Source: Desulfovibrionales bacterium
Lineage (GTDB): Bacteria > Desulfobacterota > Desulfovibrionia > Desulfovibrionales > Desulfovibrionaceae
Direction: 5' to 3'
Length of the DNA stretch: 64,000 bases
Assembly (NCBI GenBank): GCA_030156255.1
Contig: JASGMV010000012.1
Span: 1-64,000, forward strand
The position numbers and the translations under genes are program-made. Below the pieces are notes generated by a model that made no database searches, was not told the origin of the DNA, and worked only from the letters and a program-made list of their open reading frames with translations. Shown one piece after another: positions 24,515 through 33,712 of this stretch; within the stretch, counting starts at the first letter, position 1, and every line of letters begins with the position of its first letter.

Positions 24515-25648
24515 ATGTTTTATACTGGAATATGCGCCATTGCGAAAGATGAAGAGCACACAATCGAAACGTGGGCAAAATATCATCTTTCGATTGGATT
24601 CGAGCACATTACCATCTTTGACAACAACAGCGCTTTTCCAATAAAAAAGCTATTGTCGGACTATATACATCTTGGATTGGTGAACGTCATCGATATCCCC
24701 GAAGACACGAATCAGCAATTATCTTCCTATTATACGTTCTTAAAAACTTTTAGCGAGCAATCGCGGTGGGTTGCCTTCATTGATATCGACGAATACATCG
24801 TTCCAAAAGCCAAAGATAACATTCGGGACTTCCTGCAGGACTTCGAGGAATTTGCCGGGATCGCCGTCAACTGGGTGACGTTCGGCTCGAATGGACACCT
24901 GAAAAGGCCTGCAACAAACATCCTTCAGGCGTACACAACCTCTATCTATAAAAGCCATACCGTAAAATCCATCATCCAGCCCTCCCGGGTTTCACATCCG
25001 CTATCTCCACACCACTTCAAATACATCGATGGGTCTTATTGTGTAAATGAAGACAAATTCCCTGTCCCGGGTCCTTTTTCATACCATACATCCCGCAGTA
25101 TTCAAATCAATCATTATTATTATCAATCGCAACAAGATTTCTGCAAAAAAATAGAGCGCGGATTTGCAACACCTGTCAGCCGCAGAGACGGTTATTCCAT
25201 GGAAGAATTTTATAAGCAGGCGACTCAAGAGAGTTTTACGGATCATTTTATACTACAACATTATAAAAAACTTAAACTTCTAAACAAAAAATCATTCAAT
25301 GTTTTTGCTCAAATAATTCTGGAAGACTGTTCAATAAGTTGCTCGTCCTACATTAAAAAAATTGCAGAAAAAATTACTGCTTCAGATGTTGACTCCGCAG
25401 TTCGCCTATATAAAAATGCTTGCAGATATTATTGCAACATCCACTTGGACCTTGTCGGAATTGTACTCTATGGATTGCTTGACGAACATGAAATCGTCAT
25501 GTCCATATTCCGCAATGCACTGTTGCGATATGAACAATGTCCATCGGAGCGAACGATCATCTATCGAGAGCTTTCCAAATACTACAAATCCATCGGCAGG
25601 GACGAAGAGGCGAGCTGCATAGAGGAGGAAGCGCCGCAAAAGGCGTAG
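24515..25648 (+). CDS. Glycosyltransferase, GT2/GT92-like
   Basis: A 377-residue protein with a GT-A fold start (ICAIAKDEEHTIETWAKYHLSIGFEHITIFDNNS, about 6-38) and a metal-binding FIDIDEY motif (about 90-96), the pattern of the Glyco_tranf_2_4 / GT92 group that transfers sugars to glycans or proteins. The conserved NHYYYQSQQDFCKK block (about 195-208) is also typical. The C-terminal 130 residues are helical. No membrane segment is seen. It is markedly AT-rich, unlike the flanking genes, suggesting acquisition, and could modify a surface polysaccharide. The ribosome site is ACCCAAGGACAGGCC. Acceptor and donor are unknown. Confidence 0.83.
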   Translation: MFYTGICAIAKDEEHTIETWAKYHLSIGFEHITIFDNNSAFPIKKLLSDYIHLGLVNVIDIPEDTNQQLSSYYTFLKTFSEQSRWVAFIDIDEYIVPKAKDNIRDFLQDFEEFAGIAVNWVTFGSNGHLKRPATNILQAYTTSIYKSHTVKSIIQPSRVSHPLSPHHFKYIDGSYCVNEDKFPVPGPFSYHTSRSIQINHYYYQSQQDFCKKIERGFATPVSRRDGYSMEEFYKQATQESFTDHFILQHYKKLKLLNKKSFNVFAQIILEDCSISCSSYIKKIAEKITASDVDSAVRLYKNACRYYCNIHLDLVGIVLYGLLDEHEIVMSIFRNALLRYEQCPSERTIIYRELSKYYKSIGRDEEASCIEEEAPQKA

Positions 25649-25699
25649 ACTGCTGCAAAACGGTCAAGTCTGGTGGTTGTCCTCTCCTTCCGACAAAAA

Positions 25700-25736
25700 G
25701 ACGCGGCCCCGTGGGACCGCGTCCTTATCTTTTTTT
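25700..25736. terminator. Bidirectional terminator
   Basis: GACGCGG (25700-25706) pairs with CCGCGTC (25717-25723); a T-run follows on the plus strand (25730-25736) and an A-run precedes it (TTTTT on the minus strand). It separates the convergent glycosyltransferase and helicase genes. Confidence 0.85.
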
Positions 25737-25774
25737 GAGCGAATGGGAGGAATGCCGCCTTCCGCCTTGCCGGC

Positions 25775-27232
25775 TTAGCCGTCGTCGCTTTTCCTGGGCT
25801 TTCTCTTGCGTCGGCCGCTGCGGCGTCGTTGACGCGGCGGATCGGCCGGGTCGTTGCGCTTGGCTTCGGGCGCCGGCGTCGGCTTGTGCAGCGCCTCCAT
25901 GTAGGCGTCGTCCATAAGCATGGCCATCAGGGGCAGCAGGTCCTCGTGCTCGGCCAGGGACTTGGCCAGCGGGATGAACCGCCGCAGGCGCTCGCGGCGC
26001 AGGGCGTCGCGCTTGCGCAGCTGGGTTTCCAACAGCGCCGTCAACCGTTCGGACACCAGTTGCTGAATGTCCTCCTCGCTGGGCGTCGCGCGCTCCACCA
26101 TGTCGATCTCGTAGCGCCCGGCGATGCGCTTCAACTCCGACTTCTGCACCAGGTCCACCAGAGACACGGCCGTGCCGGCGGCGCCCGCGCGGCCCGTGCG
26201 GCCGGAGCGGTGTATGTAGGACTCCGGGTCCTCCGGCAGTTCGTACAAAACCACGTGCGACAGGCTCGGGATGTCGATGCCCCGGCCGGCCACGTCCGTG
26301 GCCACCAGGAAACGCAGCGAGCCGTCCCGCACCTGGGACAACACCCGCTCGCGCTGGTTCTGGGACAAATCGGCCGACAACTCGTCCGCATCGTAGCCGA
26401 ACTGCTTGAGCACGGCCGTGACATAGTGGACGTTGGACTTGGTGTTGCAAAAAATCATGGCCTGGGTCGGACTTTCGACCTCCAGGATGCGCATCAGGGC
26501 GCGATCGCGGCCCATGGCCGGCACTTCGTAGAAAACGTGCTCCACCTCCGAGGCGTGCACCCCGCTTTTGGAAAGGCTGAGCATCTCCGGTTTGGCCATG
26601 AACTCCCCGGCCAGGCGCAGCACGTGCTCCGGGAAGGTGGCCGAAAACATGTAGGTGTTCACGGGGCGGTCCGGCAGATGGCGCTTCAGGTCCACCATGT
26701 CCGGATAGAAGCCGTAGGACAGCATGCGGTCGGCCTCGTCGAAGACCAGCATGGACAGCTTGGCGAAGGACAGGTTGCGGCTGACAAGGTGGTCCAGAAT
26801 ACGCCCCGGCGTGCCGATGACGATCTGGGCGCCGCGTTCGAAGGCCTCCTTTTGCAGGCTGTAGCCCACGCCGCCGTATACGGCCACGGACTCGAGCCCG
26901 GCCTCGCTGCACAGCACCTCGGCTTCCCGGGCGATCTGTTTGGCCAACTCGCGGGTCGGGGTCAAAATCAGCGCCTGGCAGGCCTTGAGTTCGGGATCAA
27001 GCTGCTCCAGCATGGGCAGCAAAAAAGCTCCCGTCTTGCCGCTGCCGGTGCGGGCCTGAACCATCAGCTCCCGTCCGCCCAGCAGATACGGCAGGGACTT
27101 GGCCTGCACGGGCATGAGCTTCTCCCAGCCGGCGCGAGCCGCAGCCTGCCGCAAGGACGCAGGCAAATCTTGAAGTTCGATTTCGGGCAGCGAGTTTTTC
27201 GGCTCCTCGAAATTTTGTTCGGAATCAGACAT
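25775..27232 (-). CDS. DEAD-box ATP-dependent RNA helicase
   Basis: A 485-residue helicase with all family motifs: Q-motif region (MPVQAKSLPYLLGG), ARTGSGKT (I), PTRELA (Ia), TPGR (Ib), DEAD (II), SAT (III), ATDVAGRGID (V) and HRSGRTGRAG (VI). The C-terminus (about 380-485) has a helical part and ends in a very basic Arg/Lys tail (RQRRRSGRRKRKPRK) likely to bind RNA. Roles of such proteins include ribosome assembly and mRNA decay, often in cold adaptation. It is followed by a terminator and preceded by purU on the same strand with only 22 bases between, so the two are probably cotranscribed. Confidence 0.95.
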   Translation of the reverse strand: MSDSEQNFEEPKNSLPEIELQDLPASLRQAAARAGWEKLMPVQAKSLPYLLGGRELMVQARTGSGKTGAFLLPMLEQLDPELKACQALILTPTRELAKQIAREAEVLCSEAGLESVAVYGGVGYSLQKEAFERGAQIVIGTPGRILDHLVSRNLSFAKLSMLVFDEADRMLSYGFYPDMVDLKRHLPDRPVNTYMFSATFPEHVLRLAGEFMAKPEMLSLSKSGVHASEVEHVFYEVPAMGRDRALMRILEVESPTQAMIFCNTKSNVHYVTAVLKQFGYDADELSADLSQNQRERVLSQVRDGSLRFLVATDVAGRGIDIPSLSHVVLYELPEDPESYIHRSGRTGRAGAAGTAVSLVDLVQKSELKRIAGRYEIDMVERATPSEEDIQQLVSERLTALLETQLRKRDALRRERLRRFIPLAKSLAEHEDLLPLMAMLMDDAYMEALHKPTPAPEAKRNDPADPPRQRRRSGRRKRKPRKSDDG

Positions 27233-27254
27233 TCAGTCTCCTTGTCCCGGCGGC

Positions 27255-28121
27255 CTATTTGTCGAAAACGACGGTCTTGGCGCCGTGGACGATGATACGG
27301 TCTTCCAGGTGATGAATCACGGCCCGGGCCAGCACGCGGCGCTCCAGGTCGCGGCCGATCTCCTTGAGGGCTGCGACGTTGTGCCGGTGGCAGACACGGG
27401 CCACGTCCTGGGCGATAATGGGTCCGGCGTCCAGTTCTTCGGTGACGTAATGAGCCGTTGCGCCGATAATCTTCACGCCCCTGTCGAAGGCCTGCTTGTA
27501 GGGGGCGCCTCCGGCGAAGGCGGGAAGAAACGAATGATGGATGTTGACGACCCGGTTTTCCAGGCCCCTCAGAAACTCGCCGGAAAGTATTTGCATGTAC
27601 CGGGCCAGGACCACCACGTCGATCCCGCCGTCGAACAGTCTCAAAATCTCGGCCTCGGCCTCGGTTTTTTCCTCGCCCTTCACGGGAACATGGTGGTACG
27701 GAACGCCAAAGGCGGTCACGGCCTGCTCCAAATCCGGATGGTTGGAGACGACCATGGCGATCTCGCCGGGCAGTTCACCGCGAGCGTTGCGCCACAACAG
27801 CTCCATCAGGCAATGCTCGTACTTGGACACCAGCACGGCGATGCGCTTGGGGCGGGAGGCGTAGCTGATACGCCATTTCATGTCCAGGCGGTCGGCGACC
27901 ACCTGTTGAAACTGGCCCTCCAACGCGGCCGCAGGCAAATCCAGGTACGGAGTCTGAAACTCCAGGCGCATGAACAGCTCCCCGCCTTCAGGGTCGGTGG
28001 AGTGCTGGTCCAGGCCGGTGATGTTGGCGCCGTGAGAAAACAAAAATTGCGTCACGGCCGAAACAATGCCTGGTCGGTCGGCGCAGGTGATCAACAATCG
28101 CGCAGTGGTTTCACGGCTCAT
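27255..28121 (-). CDS. purU: Formyltetrahydrofolate deformylase
   Basis: A 288-residue enzyme with an N-terminal ACT domain (about 7-85: [26 protein letters not shown]) and a C-terminal formyl transferase domain with [43 protein letters not shown] and DAGPIIAQD, which contain the catalytic Asn-His-Asp set. It hydrolyses 10-formyl-THF to formate and THF, balancing one-carbon pools and supplying formate. The frame is open far upstream, but MSRETTAR matches the usual family start; the ribosome site there is weak. It precedes the helicase by 22 bases. Confidence 0.95.
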   Translation of the reverse strand: MSRETTARLLITCADRPGIVSAVTQFLFSHGANITGLDQHSTDPEGGELFMRLEFQTPYLDLPAAALEGQFQQVVADRLDMKWRISYASRPKRIAVLVSKYEHCLMELLWRNARGELPGEIAMVVSNHPDLEQAVTAFGVPYHHVPVKGEEKTEAEAEILRLFDGGIDVVVLARYMQILSGEFLRGLENRVVNIHHSFLPAFAGGAPYKQAFDRGVKIIGATAHYVTEELDAGPIIAQDVARVCHRHNVAALKEIGRDLERRVLARAVIHHLEDRIIVHGAKTVVFDK

Positions 28122-28150
28122 TGCAGTAACAGTTTCACTATAATAAAAAT

Positions 28151-28261
28151 TCTCGCGTACGGTTTGGCGTTTGCTTACCTGAGATCCGTGCAAAAAGCCA
28201 GGGGAGGAGGTCCAAGCGCCGCGGCCCCAAAGGGGCGCCGTCCCACTGGCGCCCTTTTTTT
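28151..28261 (+). ncRNA. Candidate small RNA ending in an intrinsic terminator
   Basis: Between the TATAAT at 28139 and the terminator lie about 110 bases that can fold into a long compound stem: GCCAG (about 28197) with CTGGC (28246-28250), enclosing GGCCCC-AAA-GGGGC. No plus-strand ORF ends here. A terminator facing into an otherwise untranscribed region is hard to explain without a small transcript or an mscS leader. No -35 at normal spacing was found, which weakens the case. Confidence 0.35.
28233..28261 (+). terminator. Intrinsic terminator (orphan)
   Basis: GGGCGCC (28233-28239), an eight-base loop, GGCGCCC (28248-28254) and seven T residues. It does not follow any annotated plus-strand gene. 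Confidence 0.8.
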
Positions 28262-28443
28262 CCGTAATGCTCCCCGCCTCTCGATACTCCAAGGAAGAGC
28301 AGGCGCAACCGCGACCAGGGTATTGTCTGGTCCGACTTTCCGCCGTCGCAGGACTTTGAATCCCTGGCGGAACTATGCTACCCGGAGGTTCCGGCGGCGG
28401 TCGCCGGGAATTCCTGAAGAACGGGTTTCCAAGGAGCGTCTCC

Positions 28444-29619
28444 ATGCCCAACGCAACAGCGAAAAACATTTTATCCGCCGAAGGATTGAAGCAATTCTGG
28501 ACCTTGGTCGTGGACGTCTGGAAAAACGGCGTGCTCGGCGTCAATGTCGGCCACTTCGTCGTGGCGCTCGGCATCCTCATCCTTTTTCTGATCCTGCGGC
28601 GGCTGCTGACCAAGTTCATCATGAACCGGCTGGAGCGGCTGGTGGACGCCAGCCCCACCGCCCCCAGGGCCGACAACAGCATCCTCCGGGCGCTCAAAGA
28701 GCCCGTCCGCTTCATTCCCGTGGTGCTGGGCATCTTTTTCGCCCTGCAATACCTCGACTTCCAGGAACCCCTGGAAAGCTTCGCCGACAACTTCACCAAA
28801 TCGCTCATTCTCTTTGATATTTTCTGGGCGTTCTTCAACCTGGTGACGCCGGTGTCCCTGGCCTTCGAAAAGTTGGAGCGGGTTCTGACCTCCTCGCTGG
28901 TCTCCTGGCTGGTCAAGCTGATCAAATTTCTGGTCGTGCTGGTGGGCGCCGCCAGCATTCTCAAATTGTGGGGGATCGACATCGGGCCCATCCTGGCCGG
29001 CCTCGGGCTCTTCAGCGTGGCCGTGGCCCTGGGCGCCAAGGACCTGTTCCAGAACCTCATCGCCGGCATCTCGATCCTGGCCGAGCGCCGTTTCAGGATC
29101 GGCGACTGGATTCTGGTGGACGGCAAGGTGGAAGGAACCGTGGAGACCATCGGTTTTCGCTCCACGCTGGTTCGGCGTTTCGACAAGGCTCCGGTGTACG
29201 TGCCCAACGCCACCCTGTCCGACAATTGCGTCACCAACTTCTCCATGATGACCCACCGCCGCATCCGCTGGGTCATCGGCGTGGAGTATCGCACCACCGT
29301 GGAGCAGCTGCGCCTGATCCGCGACCGCGTGATGGAGTACATCCAGGACAACAAGGAGTTCGCCCATCCGCCCGAGGTCACGACCTTCATGCGGGTGGAG
29401 GCCTTCAACGACTCCTCCATCGACTTTTTGCTGTACTGCTTCACCAAGACCACGGTCTGGACCGAATGGCTGCGCATCCGGGAGGAGCTCGCCTTCCGCA
29501 TCAAGCAGATCGTGGAGGACGAGGCCGGGACGGCCTTCGCTTTCCCCTCGCAGTCCGTATACGTGGAAACGCTGCCTGGAGAAAATCCGGAAGCATTCAT
29601 TCCGCCGGCGAACGATTAA
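28444..29619 (+). CDS. MscS-family small-conductance mechanosensitive channel
   Basis: A 391-residue membrane protein with several N-terminal helices (about 30-50, 80-100, 115-140, 155-180) followed by the MscS pore helix and beta domain: [25 protein letters not shown] (about 190-215), then RFRIGDWI and the conserved [12 protein letters not shown]. Members open upon membrane tension and release solutes during hypo-osmotic shock. The ATG at 28444 follows AAGGAGCGTCTCC; the frame upstream of it passes through low-similarity sequence. A strong hairpin terminator follows the gene, so it is probably monocistronic. Confidence 0.93.
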   Translation: MPNATAKNILSAEGLKQFWTLVVDVWKNGVLGVNVGHFVVALGILILFLILRRLLTKFIMNRLERLVDASPTAPRADNSILRALKEPVRFIPVVLGIFFALQYLDFQEPLESFADNFTKSLILFDIFWAFFNLVTPVSLAFEKLERVLTSSLVSWLVKLIKFLVVLVGAASILKLWGIDIGPILAGLGLFSVAVALGAKDLFQNLIAGISILAERRFRIGDWILVDGKVEGTVETIGFRSTLVRRFDKAPVYVPNATLSDNCVTNFSMMTHRRIRWVIGVEYRTTVEQLRLIRDRVMEYIQDNKEFAHPPEVTTFMRVEAFNDSSIDFLLYCFTKTTVWTEWLRIREELAFRIKQIVEDEAGTAFAFPSQSVYVETLPGENPEAFIPPAND

Positions 29620-29707
29620 AGAACGCCGCAGCGCAGGCCGTCCAGGCTTCGCGGGATCTGCAAATTTTTCCGCACCGGCCTTTCGACGTTCATCCGACGA
29701 AAAAAAG

Positions 29708-29746
29708 AGCGTTGCCTTCCGACAAATCGGGACGCAACGCTTTTTT
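29708..29746. terminator. Intrinsic terminator after mscS
   Basis: AGCGTTGC (29708-29715) pairs with GCAACGCT (29734-29741), followed by a T-run; an A-run on the left makes it potentially bidirectional. Confidence 0.85.
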
Positions 29747-29829
29747 GTCTGGTTTGCCGGAAGCTGCGACGCCGCTCCGGCTTCGATGCGACGGTTCGCC
29801 GCATCGCGCATAGCTACTGTTAGCAGGCC

Positions 29830-29942
29830 GTTGAAAAATGGCGATCTGCTTCGTCAGCGAGAAAATCCAGACCGCTTTTGTATGCGCAAGACACCGCGCG
29901 CCCTGTTTTTTTTCACTTCCTCGCATCGCACCATTTTTGAAC
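29830..29942. repeat. Intergenic element with GTTGAAAAATGG-type inverted ends
   Basis: GTTGAAAAATGG (29830-29841) is mirrored by CCATTTTTGAAC (29931-29942) with one mismatch, and an outer CAG-rich pair (AGCAGGCC ... TTTTTCAGCAG) surrounds it. There is no ORF inside. The layout resembles a miniature inverted-repeat or REP-type element. Whether other copies exist in the genome cannot be seen here. Confidence 0.45.
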
Positions 29943-29974
29943 GACCCGCGTCCGATGAGTTTTTCAGCAGTCAG

Positions 29975-30478
29975 TTAGGCCGAGGACGACTGGGACTTCA
30001 GCTGCGACAGTTCCGCCTGCTTGGAGGTGAGTTCGGCTTCCTTGGTCTTCAGTTCGGTCTGGCTCTGCTCGTCCGTCTTGCCCTGCAACTGGCTGATCTC
30101 CTGCTGCAAATCATTGATCTCCTGCTCCAGCTTGTCGATCTGATCCTGAACGGAGTTCGACGAGTCGCTCGAGGAGGACGCAGCGCTTGAGGAGGCCGAT
30201 CCCATGGAGATCGTCGCGCCGCCCGCGGTGTCCTCGGAGCTGTAGAATTCCTCGTCCTCGGTGTTGGTCTCGGCCGCAGCCGCGGTCGACGAGGCCTTCA
30301 AGGTTTGCGCCAGCTCCATCGCTTCGCTCGAAAGGATGACGGTGTCGCCGCTTTCGGAGTCGTCGTCATCGGCGTGGGAGTGAATTTGGAAATCGCTCTC
30401 GGAGCTCGGCGAGAGTTTGGAAAGGCCTGTCTCGATCGCAAGGGAGCCGGCGTAAGTCTCTTCTGTGCTGATGCTCAT
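29975..30478 (-). CDS. Acidic Ser-rich protein with C-terminal coiled coil (FlxA-like)
   Basis: A 167-residue protein without signal peptide. Residues 1-110 are acidic and rich in Ser, Ala, Asp and Glu (including a DDDDSESGD patch) and probably disordered. Residues about 112-160 form a coiled coil with regular leucines and glutamines (QIDKLEQEINDLQQEISQL), the pattern of the FlxA-like family, members of which are linked with flagellar regulons in enterobacteria. The ATG follows GGAGGAACACC. Function here is unknown; low-complexity composition makes the family call tentative. It is transcribed away from the lipoprotein gene to its right. Confidence 0.75.
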   Translation of the reverse strand: MSISTEETYAGSLAIETGLSKLSPSSESDFQIHSHADDDDSESGDTVILSSEAMELAQTLKASSTAAAAETNTEDEEFYSSEDTAGGATISMGSASSSAASSSSDSSNSVQDQIDKLEQEINDLQQEISQLQGKTDEQSQTELKTKEAELTSKQAELSQLKSQSSSA

Positions 30479-30689
30479 GGTGTTCCTCCATTTTCTTGCA
30501 GCGGCTCAAAGTCAGCAACGGCGCAAACTCCGCAGGCCGCCGACAACCATCAGTCCATAATTAGGTAGACGCCGGAGAGCGTCCGATTGTTACTTCGGCG
30601 GAAAATGCAATTTCTTTAGCTCAACCGGGCGTATTGCCTTGAAAAGCCCGTGCAGGTATCATGCCCGAAATCGTCCAGGGAGGTATTCC

Positions 30690-31457
30690 ATGAGATTTCT
30701 TATTTTTTCAATGAGTTGCATTCTTTTGGCTGGATGCGGCCCGGCTATGCAGAAAATTCCCGTCAGCAGCAATCCCGGCGGGGCGCAGGTCTACGCCGAC
30801 GGCGCTCCGGCGTGCGCCGCGCCCTGCGTCGTGGAGCTTTCAAAGGACCAGGACCACATCCTGACCTTCCGGCTGGACGGCTATCGCCAGACGGACGTAC
30901 CGATCAAACGCCAATACCAGACCATGCAGGTCCTGCGTAACTCCGCGGCGTCCGGCATCAACGCAGCCGGCATGATGGGTGGAACGGCCCAAGGCGGCGC
31001 GGCCAACGCCCTGATGAACATGGCCTACCAGGAAGAGAGCGGCGAGGCATACGTGCTCACGCCCACCACCGTCACCGTCGACCTCGCGCCCACGTCCGGG
31101 GCCGCGGTGAAAAAAGGTGAGACTTCAAAAGCCCAGCAGGCCGTTGTCAAGGGAACCGGAGCGCCGGTCATGGGCGAGGATCTTCAGCAACAGGATGCGT
31201 CCGCCGTGGCGAAGGAAGTCCTGGCGACCGGAGCTGCCGTGGGAGCCGCCGCCACGCCCAGCGTCACCGCGAAAACAGGCTCCAGCCACGAGCACACGTC
31301 CGAATCCGTCAGCCCCAGCGGGACCTACACCAAGAAGACGACTTCCACGTCCACCTCGGTCAAGGCCAGCGTAAATCCCGCGGGAGCAGCCCTGGGCGCC
31401 ATGGAGCTCATCGAGCAGCTCACCAAGGACGAAGGCTCTCCGGAAAAATCCGAATAG
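30690..31457 (+). CDS. PEGA-domain lipoprotein
   Basis: A 255-residue precursor with a lipoprotein signal peptide (lipobox LAGC, Cys16) and a PEGA-type beta domain (about 20-75: IPVSSNPGGAQVYADGAPACAAPCVVELSKDQDHILTFRLDGY). The rest is Ala/Gly/Ser/Thr-rich and probably flexible, with a hydrophobic Gly/Met stretch (about 88-112). PEGA domains are common in surface proteins. The ATG at 30690 follows CAGGGAGGTATTCC. It precedes selB by 55 bases on the same strand but has no functional link that I can see. Confidence 0.85.
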   Translation: MRFLIFSMSCILLAGCGPAMQKIPVSSNPGGAQVYADGAPACAAPCVVELSKDQDHILTFRLDGYRQTDVPIKRQYQTMQVLRNSAASGINAAGMMGGTAQGGAANALMNMAYQEESGEAYVLTPTTVTVDLAPTSGAAVKKGETSKAQQAVVKGTGAPVMGEDLQQQDASAVAKEVLATGAAVGAAATPSVTAKTGSSHEHTSESVSPSGTYTKKTTSTSTSVKASVNPAGAALGAMELIEQLTKDEGSPEKSE

Positions 31458-31512
31458 CGGACGAGCGGACGCCGAAGACCGCCCGGGCGCGCCATCGAGC
31501 CAGGAGGGGAGC

Positions 31513-33417
31513 ATGCCCGTCGTGATGGGCACAGCAGGACACATCGACCACGGCAAAACGTCGTTGGTGCGGGCTTTGACCGGCGTGGATTGCGATCGTC
31601 TGGCCGAGGAAAAACGCCGCGGGATCACCATCGAGCTGGGATTCGCCTACCTGGACGCGCCGGACGGCTCCCGCCTGGGCATTGTGGACGTTCCGGGCCA
31701 CGAACGATTCGTGAAAAACATGGTGGCCGGCGCCCAAGGCATCGACTTTGTCTTGCTCACCGTAGCCGCCGACGAAGGGGTCATGCCGCAAACCCGCGAG
31801 CACGTGGAGATATGCGGCCTGCTCGGCGTCCCAAAAGGCCTGGTCGCCCTGACCAAGTCCGACATGGTGGACGCCGAGCTGCTGGAGCTGGCGACGGAGG
31901 ACGTTCGGGAGGAGCTGGCCGGGACGTTCCTCGACGGCGCTCCCATCATTCCCGTATCCTCCCGGACCGGGCAGGGGCTCGAGGACGTTCGCCAGGCGTT
32001 GTTCGACATCGCCGCCAATGTGGCGCAGGCCAAGCGCAGCGACCTCTTCCGGCTGCCCGTGGACCGGGTTTTCACCTTGCGCGGCCACGGTACGGTGGTC
32101 ACCGGAACGCTGCTGGGCGGCGGGCTCGCCGTGGGCGAGGAAGTGGAGGTCTCCCCCCGCGGATTGATGAGCAAAGCCCGCGGCATTCAATCCCACGGCT
32201 CGGCTCTCGAAATCGCGGAGGCCGGCAGCCGCGTGGCCTTGAACCTGCAAGGCCTCGAGGTGGAGGACCTGGACCGCGGAGACGTGATTTGCCGCCCCGG
32301 GACGCTTTTCCCCAGCACGTCCATGGACCTGGAGCTGACCTGCCTGAAGTCGTCCCCGCGTCCCCTGCGCCACCGAAAGGAAATCCACCTGCACCACGGC
32401 GCCAGGGAGACCATGGCCCGTATCTACTTTCTCGACCGCGACAAGCTCGAACCCGGCGAAACGGCCCTGGCCCAGGCCCGGTTCGAGGCTCCCATCCCCG
32501 CGGTGCGCGGGGACCGGGTGGTGCTGCGAGGATTCTCGCCGTTGCGGACCGTGGCCGGCGGCCGGGTGTTGAGCCCTCTGGGCGCCGTGGAGCGCCGTAA
32601 AAGCGAACGCCTGGCCAGGCTCCAGTCGCTCCGGGACGCCGACGCCGCGCGGACCGCCCTCATCCAACTGGAGGGACGCGGCGAGGCAGGGCTTGACCTG
32701 CGCGAATTGGCGGTGCTGACCGGAGCGGATTCCTCCGAACTCTCAAAAATCATGGCCGACCTCTCCAACCGCGGGCAGGTCCTCCGATTCGACCAGGAAG
32801 CCGGGCGATACGTTCACGCGACGGCCTTGGCGAACATCGAGGAGAAGCTGAAGAACTTCGTGGCCCGGCATCATGAAGCCAATCCCTCCAAGCCGGGCCC
32901 AAGCCGGGGAGAATTGGCCCAAGCCGCGGGGTTGGAAACCGCCTCCAAGCTGCTGCAGACCGCCCTCGCCAGACTGGTGCGGAAAAAAGACCTGGAGCAG
33001 GTCCAGGAGGCGTATCGCCTTCCGGGGTTCGAGCCTTCCGCCGTCGGGGACGCGGCGGCGTTGCGCGAGTTGGTCCTCTCCGCCTATACGCAGGCCGGCT
33101 GGACCCCGCCATCGCTCAAGGAAGTGCTGGCCCGGGCCGGAGCGCGCCCCGCGCAAGCGACCGACGTCATGCGTTTGTTGACGCAGCAAAGGGAACTGGT
33201 CAAAGTCAAGGAAGAACTCTTTTTCAGCCGGCGCGCCTGGGAGGAAATCAGAGCAGAAGTCGAGGCGTATTTTGCGGACAACCAAGAACTGGCGCCTTCC
33301 GATTTCAGGGATCTGACCCACTTGTCGAGAAAATACACCATTCCGCTGCTGGAGTTCCTGGACAAGGAACGCGTCACTGTGCGGGTTGGGGACAAACGCA
33401 TTTTGAGGAAACGATGA
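31513..33417 (+). CDS. selB: Selenocysteine-specific elongation factor SelB
   Basis: A 634-residue translation factor. The EF-Tu-like N-terminal part has GHIDHGKTS (G1), the DVPGHE motif (G3), TKSD (G4) and domain II/III sequences; the C-terminal 270 residues hold the winged-helix repeats that bind the SECIS hairpin. It delivers selenocysteyl-tRNA to in-frame UGA codons. Its presence shows that the organism makes selenoproteins, as is usual for sulfate reducers (formate dehydrogenases, [NiFeSe] hydrogenases). No selA, selD or tRNA-Sec gene was seen in the window. The stop overlaps the start of the next gene (ATGA). Ribosome site: CAGGAGGGGAGC. Confidence 0.97.
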   Translation: MPVVMGTAGHIDHGKTSLVRALTGVDCDRLAEEKRRGITIELGFAYLDAPDGSRLGIVDVPGHERFVKNMVAGAQGIDFVLLTVAADEGVMPQTREHVEICGLLGVPKGLVALTKSDMVDAELLELATEDVREELAGTFLDGAPIIPVSSRTGQGLEDVRQALFDIAANVAQAKRSDLFRLPVDRVFTLRGHGTVVTGTLLGGGLAVGEEVEVSPRGLMSKARGIQSHGSALEIAEAGSRVALNLQGLEVEDLDRGDVICRPGTLFPSTSMDLELTCLKSSPRPLRHRKEIHLHHGARETMARIYFLDRDKLEPGETALAQARFEAPIPAVRGDRVVLRGFSPLRTVAGGRVLSPLGAVERRKSERLARLQSLRDADAARTALIQLEGRGEAGLDLRELAVLTGADSSELSKIMADLSNRGQVLRFDQEAGRYVHATALANIEEKLKNFVARHHEANPSKPGPSRGELAQAAGLETASKLLQTALARLVRKKDLEQVQEAYRLPGFEPSAVGDAAALRELVLSAYTQAGWTPPSLKEVLARAGARPAQATDVMRLLTQQRELVKVKEELFFSRRAWEEIRAEVEAYFADNQELAPSDFRDLTHLSRKYTIPLLEFLDKERVTVRVGDKRILRKR

Positions 33418-33707
33418 GCGCACAGCCCCCCGAGGCATTCCAGGAAAAGGCCTCAGGCCAGGACAGGCTCCAGCGGGAGCTCGAAGTCTGGAAAACCATG
33501 TACGACGACCTCTCGCACCAGATGCTGAATCTCGAACGGGAACGCGATCGCCTGGAGAAAGCCCTGGCCCAAAAAGATCGCGAACTGGCGGCGGCGAACC
33601 GAAATCTGGCGGGCGCGGACCGTCTCGCCCAGGACCTCCGCCAGCATACGGAGTCTATCCAGAGCCAACTGGACGCCATGCACCGCAAACTCGACGCCTC
33701 GGAGTAA
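33414..33707 (+). CDS. Small coiled-coil protein coupled to selB
   Basis: A 97-residue, soluble, almost entirely helical protein (about residues 12-95; ELEVWKTMYDDLSHQMLNLERERDRLEKALAQKDRELAAANRNL) with regular heptads. Its ATG overlaps the selB stop codon as ATGA, so translation is coupled. It resembles no named family that I know; homologues could be lineage-specific. Six bases after its stop the RlpA-type gene begins, so selB, this gene and rlpA form a tight unit. Confidence 0.78.
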   Translation: MSAQPPEAFQEKASGQDRLQRELEVWKTMYDDLSHQMLNLERERDRLEKALAQKDRELAAANRNLAGADRLAQDLRQHTESIQSQLDAMHRKLDASE

Positions 33708-33712
33708 GCCTC

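Larger units (their letters stand above)
28122..28443. other. Divergent gap purU / mscS with a plus-strand terminator
   Basis: The 322-base gap has no protein gene. It carries a TATAAT at 28139-28144 and an intrinsic terminator at 28233-28261, both on the plus strand and well before mscS, leaving about 180 bases after the terminator for the mscS promoter. Confidence 0.6.
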
